This document shows, one piece after another, positions 11,513-24,682 of a stretch of 64,000 nucleotides of DNA; position 1 is the stretch's first letter, and every line of letters starts with the position of its first letter. A program made the translations under genes and the position numbers. Source of the DNA: Vespa crabro (Eukaryota; Arthropoda; Insecta; Hymenoptera; Vespidae); contig NC_060957.1 of the NCBI RefSeq assembly GCF_910589235.1, positions 14,264,367-14,328,366 on the forward strand, given 5' to 3'. The notes below the pieces were generated by a model, which saw only the letters and a program-made list of their open reading frames with translations, had not been told where the DNA came from and made no database searches.

Positions 11513-12223
11513 ATGGCGACGGATGAACATACGGACCAAACAGGTATACATATTTCTTTTCTTCTTTTTTTTTTTTTTTTTTTTCTTCTTCTTCTTTTGA
11601 TCCCTTAACACTCTACTGTAGTATTGGGTTTGCATTTACGAAAACATTAAATCGTCGTACATTCGTTAATAATATTGCATAATATAAAGATCTGAAGGAA
11701 TATAAAGATCTCTGGTATTTATTTTCGATCTTTCTACGAATAGATCTGACGTGTGTAGAAGAAAGTCTTATGAGCTTAGAAAAATTAGATCGAGCATCAC
11801 CAGATTTATGGCCAGAGCAAAGTAAGTTGATCTCGCATAATTATTAATTTTAATTATTAAGTATTGTTTATTCCATTTAAAAGCATAAAATATCATATAT
11901 ATTAGCGACCGATGAAGTTCCAGGTGTCAACGAGTTTGTAGCTCAAAATTCACCGCAATTGGAGCCAGCCACTTGGGCATCCGGATTAACGGCAGATGAC
12001 CTAAATCAGTTGCATCGTAAGTAATTGACAAGGTAGAAAATTTAAATCACTTAACGAGTAGGTGCGTGTCAATATCATTTTTATTATAGAATTGGGAAAT
12101 TTATCCATGACAGGACTCATATCGGAAGTCAAAAAATTACACGATTTGGCCTATCAACTTGGCATGGAAGAGGCTAAAGAAATGACCCGTGGCAAATATT
12201 TAAATATATTTAAACATAAATGA
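11513..12223 (+). CDS. lin-52: Protein lin-52 homolog (DREAM/MuvB core subunit)
   Basis: Four exons, 11513-11543, 11744-11821, 11906-12016 and 12090-12223, join in phase to 117 residues, nearly the length of human LIN52 (116). Diagnostic motifs are the SLEKLDRASPDLWPEQ segment, which in LIN52 carries the DYRK1A-phosphorylated Ser and the suboptimal pocket-protein-binding motif (here MSLEKLD), then PGVNEF, and the C-terminal LAYQLGMEEAKEMTRGKYLNI that binds LIN9. The complex represses or activates cell-cycle genes through CHR and E2F elements in the nucleus. The gene is compact, with introns of 73-200 bases, and converges on the protease homolog, whose stop codon is 112 bases away. Confidence 0.95.
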
Positions 12224-12334
12224 TAATAGAAGCAGCCCTCGAGATATGAATGGAAACGAACGAATGTAATATATGTATGTATTTCAATTAGATTTTAAGG
12301 CAAATCAAGTTGTAAGTATTCTTGTATAAAGCGT

Positions 12335-13844
12335 TTAAAGATTTTCTAAAAGCCACCTCGCATATTTTTGTACATCTACGAAAACCAATGGTAAATTTGA
12401 TTTCTCATCGCAGTTTGAACCATAGGATAGAATTCCTACCTGGAGGCATAAAGTAGATATAATTTAAAAACATAACTTTACATATTATAAATGTATGTTG
12501 ACAAGTAAGAAATAATCGATTTACCAAAAAATATGTATCGCCATATTTATACAATAGAGGACTTCCATTGTAAGCCGAACAAGGTTCTGTTTCTCCGCTA
12601 GCACACAATTCTACACAATATCCTTGATTTGAAAAGTCCATGCAGTTTTCTTTAGGTAACAATATCATCTTTATTTCTTGTTGCATAGTCAACAAATCTG
12701 AAAGAAATTTACAATGTTCAAACAATTATTACTTTCTTGCGCTCTCTTTAAATACCTTTTTGATTCGATAATTTACCCCAGCCGATTAATATGGCATTTG
12801 AACCTGTTCTAATATAAACTTCTTTGGGTAATAGACAAACTGGTTGTGCTGTTACTGTATATAACAATTTATTATTCGTTATAAGAATTCATTTATATGA
12901 TTATAAGATATTAATTTATGAATTTATTCGTTTACTTACCTTCAAAATGTATAGGTTTTTTCAAACGAATTAATGCTATATTATTTGCAAAAGTGTCTGG
13001 ACAATAATTCGGATGTTTTATTACATAGGATATATTGTAATGTTGAATCTTATGACCACAAAATAAGGGATTACAGTCTGGATCCGTTTCGGTATTAAAT
13101 TCTCCAACAGCTACGGAGTATCTATTAAATAAACAAAAAAAAAAAGAAAAAAAAAAAAAAGAAAATAACGATTAAACGTTTAACACAATTTACTCTTTTA
13201 AAATTACATTAAATGTCTCTGGATACAATTTGTATATTTGAGAATTAGCAAGTGCACAGGATGCCGTTGTTATTACTGCTCTCTCATTTATAATCGTACC
13301 ACTGCATGGATATTTCATGTGTCCTGTTTGCAAATCTACGATTGAATGAAATAGAATTAAAGTAGAAATTTGAAATGCACTTTATACGAATGGCAAATAA
13401 TATACTTACTTATGAAGCCTATTCTAGCTAAGAAAGGATAAGATCCAAAAATATCAATGTTATTTTTAATGAGACTTTTACCACATTTGTTATTCGATTT
13501 TGACTCTAGAAGTGATATTATATTTTGTTCGGGTAATATCGACCTAGGGGAATAACTTATATCGCAACACACTTTTGGTCTTAACCCTGAATAATCGCAT
13601 ATCGATTGACGGAAACTGTAATCAAGTTTATAAGGCGTTTACACAAGTTTTGCTTTATCAAGACACATCAAATGTACCTGTGTATTGGAAGTTCATTTCT
13701 TTTCATGAGAATCATCTTATCTGGACAGTATTCAAGAAACGTACACTGTTGATTGTTTCGACAGAAAAAGGTATTGCTTGTCATAGTTACTTTATCCGAA
13801 AGTAACAATGTAACAATCGATATAAATATCATTAATCGTAACAT
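12335..13844 (-). CDS. CLIP-domain serine protease homolog (catalytically dead)
   Basis: Seven exons, 13844-13678, 13615-13410, 13335-13194, 13121-12940, 12854-12756, 12697-12525 and 12439-12335, join in phase to 357 residues. Residues 1-24 form a signal peptide (MLRLMIFISIVTLLLS). A CLIP domain follows with its six cysteines (CRNNQQC, LEYC, SICDYSG, VCC). The S1 domain keeps the fold (YPFLARIGFI, KYPCSGTIINERAV, AVGEFNTETDPDC, NAILIGWGKLS, VGILSYGSNC, YARWLLENL). The catalytic residues are all changed: the TAAHC His position is Ser (TTASC), the DIAL Asp is Asn (NNIAL), and the GDSGG Ser region reads AYNGS. It should therefore be a non-proteolytic cofactor of the type that supports prophenoloxidase activation or Toll-pathway clip cascades in haemolymph. 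That role is inferred from family; the exact ortholog is not certain. Confidence 0.88.
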
Positions 13845-14315
13845 TTTACTCTTGTACTTATTATTTCAACCAAGGAATTGGTGCTGCGGTAAACAAGTTT
13901 ATTTTTTATTCCTATCGACAACCGTCATTATCCGTGACAAACGATGAACTGATATCTGGCAATGTACGACCAGGACTTGGTATTTCTATTGATCTCCTTG
14001 ACGGTATTGTTATTTCTTCTTCCGCCGGAAATCTCTTTGTCACGCAAAAAGTACATGTGTTATATGACTCGTTCTTTTTTTTTCTTTTTTTTTATTTTTT
14101 TATTTTTTTATTTTTTTTTTTTTTTTTTTGAGATAAAACGAGGAAAAAGAATGGGCTAGTCCAGTTAAAATAGTTAATAATAAAAGATAGAAAAAATGTC
14201 TATATCGCTATTTCGTTGACAATATGTGAGAAAAGAGTTAAGCGTTATGATCAAGTGAAATCAGTAAACAGTATAATCTAATGGATTCAAGCTGAAATAT
14301 ATTTTTATACTGTTT
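13845..14315. other. Intergenic spacer
   Basis: Spacer between the protease homolog start and the PI-PLC stop. It should contain the protease-homolog promoter and the PI-PLC 3' UTR. A T-rich run lies at about 14076-14129. No coding content seen. Confidence 0.4.
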
Positions 14316-16055
14316 TTAACAGTTTGAGTTTCGTCGATCATTCCACTCGATGGAAGTCTCAACGATGCCAGAACCTCTTACAAAGTCAACCGCGACGATG
14401 TTGGCTGTATATTGCCATTTTGTTGCATACCAATTCGTGACATTGGCATTAACTTTATCGGCCATTTGACGAAGACTTGTTTGAAATCTGTTTGAAATCA
14501 CGTACCACATATTAGGCGTCAATTCCGCCATCGCTGATCTTGGCGTTGTTTTGTAATCCCTGAAAGGAAAATACCAAAATTGTAGGTGGTAATCGGGGTT
14601 AAGGGAAAATTGTTCAAAATCAAGGATCTACTTACCAGAGACTCGACGTTTCGATACGATTAAGATATCTATATAGATCATCGATAGTTTGAACGTTACC
14701 CCATTGATGGGTAACGCAAGGCCAAAGGCTTTCGGAAAAGCTGAGAATTTGTTTCTCATCGTAACCGATAATCAGTCTTCTTTCCGAGGACCAAATCGTA
14801 TTCAATGTTGTGAACCAACCGGTTTTGTAAGGTAAATAGTAATCCACAAATTGTTTCTCCAAATATTTAACGAACTGCTGATGTATGGACAAGTTTTTAT
14901 GAAATCCTGTTGAAGTCAGGCACGTGTCCCATATTAAGATGATTAACAAGTATTCAGTTGAATTGTTTCTTTTCAAGCGACACCTTAACATCAATGATAA
15001 TTACCAACTGGAAATTCTTGAACGTCAAAGATCACGATCTCCTCGGTATTATCGAGAAATTCTTTCACTTGCTCGATGATGACTCGTAATGGTATCAACT
15101 GTACGATTCCATGATTAGCCCACCAGATTTCATTCGTGAGAGGATAATGTCCAACTCGAATGTCCAAATATCGTACTCCGTATATCAATTGCGCGAGTAC
15201 GTCTATGTCCTGAAAGCTATGAAAAATCTCGAACGTTGCTCGAATCGAACGTAAGGGAAAGAAAATTTATAATCGACACGCGAATGCCATTTTCACCTGC
15301 GTTATAACGTATTTCTCAATAATCTTCTCTCGATCAGCCCGTTCGTGGATCGCATAGGACGCTGAATCGTGTGTGCCTGGTAAAAATATTTTATTCATCT
15401 TAAGAGGACCTAGAATTTCTTTTCTCTCGGCCATCCAATTGGGACGCGTTTCGAGACAATTCACTTTTCTCAGGTCACCATTCCTCAGCCAAGCAACGTG
15501 ATACTCTAAACACAAACACACGATTAACACTTTAAAGTTGTTAAATTGATAAAAGAAAGAAAAAAAGAACAAAATAATTTTTTCGAAACGCACTGAGACA
15601 CTCCCTGTGATAGGTCAAATTCGTAGTAGGCAGATATTCGGCCTGAATTCCTGTACTCTTTATACCACTCGAAGATTTTGGTTCCAAAATGAGAATCGGT
15701 TCGGATCCATTCGCTGGATCACCCGTGTAAAGTGCAATCCTGTCGCTATCCGATCGATACTTTGGATGATTCCAATAAATTTCGAGTTCACGAATCATTG
15801 ATTCCGACATCATTGGTGAGATGATCAACCCCACGTGAGACCGTTGGAAATCTGATCAAATCGAACGAACGAGATCTAATTTCTTCTTCTTCCAAAAGAG
15901 ACTTTACATAATTGTTAAAGGGATTTATTATAAAGAGAATATGTTATAACAATTAAATTACCATCTTCGTTGTCCAAGCTACACGTCTCCTTCGTCCTTA
16001 CTTCGAAAATCATTAAAAGGGATATGAGAATTAAGACGATCACTTTTGTACACAT
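14316..16055 (-). CDS. Secreted PI-PLC X-domain-containing protein (insect PLCXD-like)
   Basis: Six exons, 16055-15962, 15851-15594, 15505-15297, 15209-15005, 14906-14636 and 14559-14316, join in phase to 426 residues. The N-terminus is hydrophobic (VIVLILISLLMIF) and reads as a signal peptide; an in-frame ATG seven codons upstream (16076) is an alternative start. After an N-terminal beta-rich region comes the X-box barrel: KIFLPGTHDSASYA (first catalytic His), YGVRYLDIRVG (metal/inositol-contacting Asp and Arg), WWANHGIVQ (second His), and VIFDVQEFPVG. A WSSERRLIIGYD segment and a C-terminal NIVAVDFVRGSGIVE strand follow, as in PLCXD proteins. There are no EF-hand, Y, C2 or PH domains, so it is not a signalling PLC. 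Likely activity is on phosphatidylinositol or GPI-type substrates, but PLCXD enzymology is poorly known. The catalytic pair appears intact. Confidence 0.88.
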
Positions 16056-17814
16056 TATTCCTCGATCCTCTTCCATCGATCTAAACTTGTTCTATACGAT
16101 CGTTCTCGATGTCTTCTTGCGTATCAATTCTGTAACGTGCAACCGCAAAGAAAGTGTTTCAATGGAAGTCCTTCCTTGCTCGATTTCTTTACAGAACGTA
16201 TCGTTACAAAACTGATTTCGATATACGATATAAGAAGTAAAGAGACTAATTCCTTCTTTTTTTACGAATTCAAGTTCGTTTGGGAGAAAGACGAGACGAT
16301 TCTCTTTGATTATTTCTTTTTTTTTTTTTTCTTTTTTCTTTTTTCTTTTTTCTTGTTTGTTATCCATTCAAATAATTTCGGATCGACGACGATAACTTGG
16401 TTCGGCTATTTCCTCGTGAAGACTAACGGCGTGAGACCTACTTATTAGCGCGGTTACGACAGTCAGAATAAAACGTCTTGAGTTTCTATTTGAAAATGGT
16501 AGACAAGTTACATATCGCGAGTGACGTGCTGGCAAAACTCGACTAAGAATGCTAAAACTTGCTTCGTATTTGCATTCGCGTTCATGCATGAAAGACCATC
16601 AAAAGATGTTAATATTGTTTATTTGTCTTTAACACCAAGACGCCGGCGAAAGAAGTTTTACATCACCGCGTGTTTATGCTTTGATATCCGTTCGATCTAT
16701 GAAATTTGCGAAACGGAATATAAAAAGAATTTTTTTCTGATCAAATACTTTTTATTCCTCTCTCTCTCTCTCTTTCTCTCGTTTTTTTTTCGTAAAGCTC
16801 GATCTCCTTTCTCCTTATCGTTATTTAAAATTTCAAATTTATCTCGAATTATTTATGTTTACGTTATATTCTTTCGATGAATGAAAATAATGAAACATAA
16901 CATATGAATAATTTTGATAAACGAATGATGTACATTTCTTTTTCCTTAAGCGAAATTCGATCCTGATTGATAATTAAAATTTTATATGCATTTTGAAGTA
17001 CGTACCAATATCAATGAAATCTTTATAGAATTCTTAGCACGATCCTCTTTTGTAGTCAATGTGGTATATAAACTGACGTCATTAAGCGATCGTGTCGAAA
17101 GAGAAAGGAAAAAAGGAGATGAAGATCGACATTTTGAACGTTTCGTTAACGAAGTCACAAAAGAAAATAATGTTAAACCCTATTTTTTGCTCTTCTTTTT
17201 TTTCTTTTTTTTCTTTTTTTTTCTTTTTTTTACGTCGATCGGAAAGAGTATCGAAATAAAATAGATTTCCTTAACGATAAAAAGAAATAACTTTGGAGCA
17301 ACTTTCTAAACGCACAACAGCACAACGCGCACGACTCTCGTTCGCTTATCGCAAGACTTATGGCAGTTGCATGCAACACTAAACGTACGATGATTGTGCG
17401 ATTACTTCGACTTCGAACTTTACGTATATAAATGAAAAGTCAGAATTCATTCTTTCCTTTTTTTCTTTTTTCTTTTTCATGCATTGAATCTCTTTGAAAG
17501 ATCGACGATGCATTCGATTCAAACGTTTAACAAGGGATAAGATTGATAGCAATCACGAAAATATGAAATCGTGCGATATACATCATTTGTATGGGCTTTT
17601 AAACCTTCTTTATTTATAAAACTGGAAAAAAAGAAAACTTTTATGAGAGTAACAAACTTTTGGCTTATGTGACTAGTTGTAATACTCAGCGGCAATACTA
17701 AATTAGTGCAATGTTAGGTATGTACATTCGCGTGTTCGTGTATTTTTCCTTGTGTAAATGTCGGTGTATATTATTTTGTTTATTTTATTCATATGTATAT
17801 GTATATACAAATAC

Positions 17815-17839
17815 ATACACACACACACACACATATATT

Positions 17840-17911
<72 letters not shown>
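17815..17911. repeat. (CA)n-(TA)n compound microsatellite
   Basis: A short CA run passes into a pure TA run of about 70 bases. The apparent Tyr/Ile ORF through it is a repeat artefact. Confidence 0.9.
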
Positions 17912-17915
<4 letters not shown>

Positions 17916-18649
17916 TCGATCGAGAAAAATTTGTTAAAATTTCCTTTTTAAGAAAGTCGTATTCATTTTATTCTTTTTTGTTTTGCATAACAAATTTAAG
18001 TACGATTTTGTTACGTAATTCAGATAAAACATGAAATTTTCGTTGGGAAACAACGTCGACATTCCTTCGAATACTTTTCTCGTCGATCAAATTCACTGGA
18101 TAAATCTAGTCACTAAATGTACGTATGTATGTATGTAATGTTAAAAGAATGTTTCATAAGTTGCACACGCGCTTATTTTCTCATCCACAATCGCACGAAA
18201 GTAAGAAATTGTTTATATTATATTTTCTCTCTCTCTCTTTTCTATTTCACTCTCGCACATTCTTTTGTTGCTTATTTATACATGGTATACAATAATAAGT
18301 TATGGGTCTCGGAGGTATATATAAATAATTTTTATCTAATTTACAATAGTGTTTTATAGTTTTCTGTCTTGGAAGACACGGTATGGCAGGATTTTTTTGA
18401 TTAGGAATAATACACGCACGCACGCAATACGTACACGCACACATACATACATTTTCTCTGCTGCAAGTCTACATTTTAAAAGTTTTTTTACGATATTACA
18501 ATGTGGTTTTTTTTTTTTTATAATTATAACAATTTCTTTTCTATCATTTCTTTTTTTTCTGAATATATAACATGAACGTGGTCGTCCATTTGAAGCCACA
18601 ATGCTTGTACGTATACATATATATACATATATATATTTGTGTATATATA

Positions 18650-18722
18650 TATACATACACACACACGCGCACACACGCACGCACGCACGCACACACACAC
18701 ACACGCGCGCGCGCACACACAC
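18650..18722. repeat. CA/CG alternating purine-pyrimidine tract
   Basis: An interrupted CA repeat with CGCG and GCAC inserts, preceded by TA repeats from about 18615. Long alternating purine-pyrimidine DNA of this kind favours Z-form under supercoiling. Confidence 0.85.
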
Positions 18723-19476
18723 ATAGAGAATACATGGGAAACGATTTTTCTCTTTCCTTTCAAGGAGACAAGACTGATGTGTTTGTGATATGGAAAGCTA
18801 ATTAAAATAATAACAAGCTTCCTCTGCGAGTATTATTGAATGTAATAGTAGTAACGATAAAAAAAAAAAAAAAACTAATATTTTGCACAAAAAATTTGAT
18901 GGATGAAAAATTACCTTATATTAGAAAATTAATAATAAATGTATACGAAAAATGCGAGAATCAATGTTCGATTTTTTGATTTAAAAATGGAGAGATACAT
19001 TCTTTAGTGATTATAATCAATTTATTTCTGTTTTGCAATTTTAAAAAGAAAGCGAAAAAGAAACGACTGTCGATAATAAATATTAAATGTCATTTTTTTT
19101 TTTTTTTTTTGTAAAATCAGCGAAAACGTGTAAGACCACAAAGAATGTGTCTCGCTGTATAATCCAAATCGCAAATGTTACGTCATATTTCTGTTTCCTT
19201 GCGATTTTTTTGTCGACATTCTAACGAGGAAAAATGAAAGAATAAAAAAGAAAAACAAAAAACCATATATATATAATCATTTTGAAATACGCGATACTTT
19301 TCAATTGCATAAACAGAGAATCCATAACTTGTAATATGAAGGATAAATAGTGTAAAAATAAGGTTCAAATTGTCAATGATAATTAATAATTATTAGTCTA
19401 AACTGTACATTCATACAATATTATACTTATGATTTTTTTGTAACGTTATTTGGTACCACGGAAAAAAGAAAAAAAG

Positions 19477-19509
<33 letters not shown>

Positions 19510-19694
19510 TCAGAAAAGAATTAACTTCATTGGAAATACTTTGGACAATCGAAATCGGATTATGTAGCCAGACTATAATTTTACCTGCCTTTATGTGAAT
19601 AATCGATGAAATTATATTTAGAGGAAAAAAGGAGAAAAAAAAAACAAAGAAGAGAAAGAAATTCATAATTTAAACGAAGGTGAGAGACTTATCT

Positions 19695-19697
<3 letters not shown>

Positions 19698-19728
<31 letters not shown>

Positions 19729-19738
19729 TGTATATATA
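19698..19738. repeat. (TG)n-(TA)n microsatellite
   Basis: A TG run of about 25 bases followed by TATG/TA units. Non-coding. Confidence 0.85.
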
Positions 19739-20216
19739 TTCTTAATCGATTAATTTTGAACTTAAAAACTAAATCTTCAGTCATCAGTATGTCGTCCTAA
19801 AAGAGCACGATACTTTTTTTTTAATCCTAGAAATTTCTTCTTTTTTTCTATTTAACATGATATTTTAAATATACATCGACACGATCGATATGTCAAATAT
19901 AAGTAGATTTTCGATCGTATTGTTTGCGTTAAACGCGAAAATAAAAATGCCTATGGGTCTTATTATAAATATTATGCAAAAGTAAGGATCCAGTTCTCTT
20001 GAACGCAGTATAGTAGTAGTAACATGGCTTTCATCGCGTTTGACGATTAGTACATTCTAATCTAAATATTGTTAAATAAATGAAAGTATAACTTGTCTAA
20101 AAGCTGTACAGGAAAAAAAGTAATAATAAGAGAACGTTATTTCAATCGATTTTACGCGTCACGTACAGTACTGCAATTCAATAAATACTCCTTAAAATAT
20201 TTATGTAGTTATAATA

Positions 20217-20420
<204 letters not shown>

Positions 20421-20496
20421 GTATTATAATAATAATAACAGTAATCACGACACGATACGATACAACGACGAAAATAATTATATAGTAACAATGTTG

Positions 20497-20530
<34 letters not shown>

Positions 20531-20700
20531 TAAATGATATTAATATTGATCTCTTCTCTTAAACGAACTTAATTTATTTCATTTAATGTCGCATAAGTGT
20601 TTAAGTATTAAACCTATGTAAGTATTTTATAATAGGATGGATACGTTTTGTTTATTCTGACTTGATTTAAAAATCGTTTGAAATTCTTTAATAGTGTTTA

Positions 20701-20705
20701 TTACG

Positions 20706-20748
<43 letters not shown>

Positions 20749-20801
20749 TATATTATATTATATTATATTATATTATTATATATATATATAATATAACGTA
20801 A
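20701..20801. repeat. Imperfect hairpin: TA / TATTA repeat flanked by inverted TTACGTTATAT arms
   Basis: The block starts with TTACGTTATAT (20701-20711) and ends with its exact reverse complement (20791-20801). Between them are TA and TATTA units that also self-pair. A long TA tract with CA and CG interruptions continues at about 20816-20936. Confidence 0.75.
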
Positions 20802-20859
20802 CAAATTTGATATGTATATATATATATATACACATATATATATAGGTGTGTATATATAC

Positions 20860-20920
<61 letters not shown>

Positions 20921-21166
20921 TAGATATATATATACACATGGGATATCCCGATCGATCTGAGGGCGATCATCACCGTTTTGACGGGTTACAGAATAGCTCA
21001 CTGTAAATCTAAATCTTGGCGATGCACAGGAATGCCAACTAAATAAATACGGTATTACTTTCTTATTGTCTAGCCATTTGCTATTAAATAATATCGTTTA
21101 TTAATCCTACGAAAGTATACTTTGTTGGGAAACGAATAAAAAAAAAAGAAAAGAAAGAAAAAAGGA

Positions 21167-21168
<2 letters not shown>

Positions 21169-21209
<41 letters not shown>

Positions 21210-21352
21210 TTATATTAATAATATTATTATATTAATAATAATATTATAATAATAATATTATATTAATATTATATTAATAATAATAATTATAATTATTATA
21301 TATTATAATAATTATAATAATAATTATTATTATTATTATAATAATAATAATA
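21169..21352. repeat. AAT/ATT/TAATAT palindromic repeat block
   Basis: An AAT run switches repeatedly to ATT and back through ATATTAATAT junctions, giving many self-complementary arms. Non-coding. Confidence 0.85.
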
Positions 21353-22173
21353 AAAATGCTTAACAAGTTACTTTACCATTTCGATTGCGAATTCAAATAA
21401 CCGAACGCGACCTTTTCGATATTCTTTTTTCTCTCATTTTCTTTGTTTTATACTAGTTCGCTCTAATATTCTCCTTTTTTTTTTATATATATATTTATTT
21501 TCCAACGCGAAATATTATATATTTTTGAACAGGTTTTGTGACCTCTCGTATAGGATTTCTCTATCTTTTTTCGCGCTTTTGAAAACTTCGCCTAGTCTCA
21601 TGATTCGCGAACGTACGAACAAAGAATGTCGAGTGGCGGTTGGCCAACGCGATATCCTTGAAAATCTTATATGTCTCGTCGTGATTCACGAGGCAAAATC
21701 CTTTTTTTACTCTCTTCTTCCTTCCCCTTCTCCTTCTCTATATCCCTCTTCCCTCCCTCTTTTATAAAATCTACCCAATTACAATCGTAGTGCTTTACTA
21801 AAAGAAGTAGAAGTAGATAGATATAGATCGTTCGGATATCTATCATTCGATGGAAAAATGTATTTTATTTATGGAAGAAAATATTATATAAAATGAGTTG
21901 CAAAATAAAAATCTCGATTCATTCTAGGTTTATAATTTACTTTAATTTAATATAATTTTTATTAGATTTCTTTTTTTGCTCTTGTTATACGCGCAAATGA
22001 CTAGCTGTGTATATAATTGTTTTTTTTTTTAAACGGTTTAAATCGATTTCTAATGACTTCTTTGGTAGCAGCATTACGAATTATTAATTCGGTATTGATG
22101 TTACATATCCTAAAAGGAATATTAGATTATAATCGAATGGTTTCCTTGATGTAGTAATAATCTTTATACGCTT

Positions 22174-22174
<1 letters not shown>

Positions 22175-22226
<52 letters not shown>
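22175..22226. repeat. (TA)n microsatellite
   Basis: A pure TA run of about 50 bases in the intergenic region downstream of the insulin-like receptor. Confidence 0.9.
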
Positions 22227-22233
<7 letters not shown>

Positions 22234-23352
22234 CATGCACACACTGACGATAGAAAAGAGAACAAAATAAAAGGAACTTTGGATACATGGCGTTTTGAGA
22301 TTCGAAGAAAGAACTTTTGGAAAAAAAACAAGAAAAAAAGAACGAAAAGAAAAGTTAATGACCGTATGAAAAGTTCGCAAATTTGTTGATTTCAAAAATT
22401 CGAATGCAATGCTCGATATATTATACGTTGTAATTAAATAAAGAGGAAAAAAGAAAAAAGAACAAGTATAAAAAAGATCCGACGAATTTTTTGAACAATC
22501 CAATATTTACTACGGAAAATAGGCAAGAATGTAATGCGATCGTTTTAGATCTAAGCTCTTGCTAAATAAGGCAAGATGCGTACTTTCAATCTCATAATTT
22601 ATACACAACGGATTAACCTTACCGCAAATTTGTCTTCTCCCTATCTTTCTTTTTTTATAAGTATCTATGTATGTATGTAGTAATGTATGTATCTATGTAT
22701 GTACATACAAAAAGGGCGATTGCGAATAATCGTTTCTTGAAAACAAAATTTCAGTGACGCCTATCAAGAAAAATGTATAATGGGCGTTTCGACGATTAAA
22801 CAAATCGTTCGTTCGTGTTACGTGAATTTCCTGAAAAACGCGATAAGAAAACGATGAATAAGCAAAAGCATTTTTTCTCTCTTTTTTTTTTTTTTTTTAT
22901 TATTATTATTTTTTTCTTTTTTTTCTTTTTTTATTTCTTTTTTTTTCTTTTTCTTTTTCTTTTTCTTTTTTTTTTTTTTTTTATAGAATTTTTCAAAGTT
23001 CGAAATCCATTGTGTGTAACTCGACCGACAGTTTTTAATTTCCTTTTTTTTATTCTTTTTTTTATTTATTTTTTACTTTTTTTTTTTTTTAATTTTTTTT
23101 TCCCTTTTTCTTTTGGCACGCCCCTCGACATTTGTTTTCCTTTCGCAATCGCGATTGTAATCTATCGAGCTATTGATATATTGCTATTTGCGATTTAATT
23201 TAAAATGAAATTGCTCTGGTATTGCTTGATGATATTTCTATTTGATTGATTCGTGCAGAATTGTAAGCTATTACTTTCGTTTGTTCAATTTTCTCTCTCT
23301 TTTTCTCTTTCATACAAACTCATACACACGTAACCGACACTCACTCTTTTTT

Positions 23353-23389
<37 letters not shown>

Positions 23390-23744
23390 GTCTCTTCTTT
23401 TTAATCATTTATTGCTGTGAGTTTTTGATGCGGAGATGTAAAAAAATACGTAGAAGTTCAACATGGAATACTATCGTGCAACAATTTTTGATTAGATCAT
23501 CTATTTTGCTCGTCCATTCGAGTTTTCTAAATTCGTCAATACGTATACTTAATATTAGAGACTATGAATTTAATTATCATCAAATACGATGAAATTTAAC
23601 GAACAATAACAAATTTTGTTTCATGCTCGCAATTCTTCGATTGCATTTTCAAGTCTCTAAATTTCTCATTATTATTCGACTATTATTCAGTTCTATAATA
23701 TCTACATGATTATTGCAACGATCACGGACATACTTATTGCAATG

Positions 23745-23746
<2 letters not shown>

Positions 23747-23795
<49 letters not shown>

Positions 23796-23870
23796 GTACT
23801 AATATAAATATACATATACATATATATATATATATATATACATATACATGTATATGTATGTATGTATCTG
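23747..23870. repeat. (TA)n / TATG interrupted microsatellite
   Basis: Two TA runs separated by TATG and CATA units over about 120 bases. Non-coding. Confidence 0.85.
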
Positions 23871-24464
23871 GAAAATCGTCTTTTTCTACTTCAGATAAAA
23901 CGATCTACGATTCGTATCCGGTCGCTTAGTGCATTTAATTGAATCGTTAGTGCGGTTATATATGTAATGTAATGCAATATATATAGAATTTCAAAACTAC
24001 GAATTAATGCATCTCATGTAGAAGGGTATATATGCGAGAAGGAACTCTGTGGTAAAACTTGATAATATATCGAATAAAATATTCTTTCTTCAAGTTCTAG
24101 AAAAACGCTAAGCTAATTATAAGCTCTCTCCTTGCTTCCTAGGAATGAACGATATCGAAAGGCTTCGAGCTTTTGGTAGCGCTAGAGGAAAGTAAAACGC
24201 GGATAAAGATGAATCGATCCTAAATTACCTTTTAAATAAGGGATCCATGAACCGTGACTTCCATAGATAGATGAATAGACGATATGCTTTATAACTAAGG
24301 TAATAAGTATTAAATTAATTGTCCTATTAAGTCTTTCGTCGTTTCGCAACGAAATTAGAAGAGGATCGCGTCTGGTCCCGCCGAGGAAGAGAACGGAAAT
24401 AATCCGACTTAAACGATCGTACTTACCTGTGTCTTTTCGGTATATAACGCATTTTTTCTCTCTT

Positions 24465-24496
<32 letters not shown>

Positions 24497-24511
24497 TTTC
24501 TTTTTTTTGCT

Positions 24512-24517
24512 TTTATT
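24512..24517 (-). terminator. Candidate polyadenylation signal of the insulin-like receptor
   Basis: The minus strand reads AATAAA about 165 bases past the receptor stop codon. It lies beside a long A-run, so chance occurrence is possible. Confidence 0.4.
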
Positions 24518-24682
24518 TTCCTCTTAGTCCTCCCATTTCTCATATTGCCCTGAGTGTATGTTTGTACGTTATTATTTGCGTTTTTTTCCTATTATTGATA
24601 CTACGCGCGAGACCAAACGACAACACGACGACTTTCATTTTACCCTCGATAAAGAAGACGCGAGTTTAACGCGAGAAAAATT

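Noticed and set aside
18354..18805. Cys/Val/Arg-rich frames on both strands
   Set aside because: Generated by the CA/CG and TA dinucleotide tracts.
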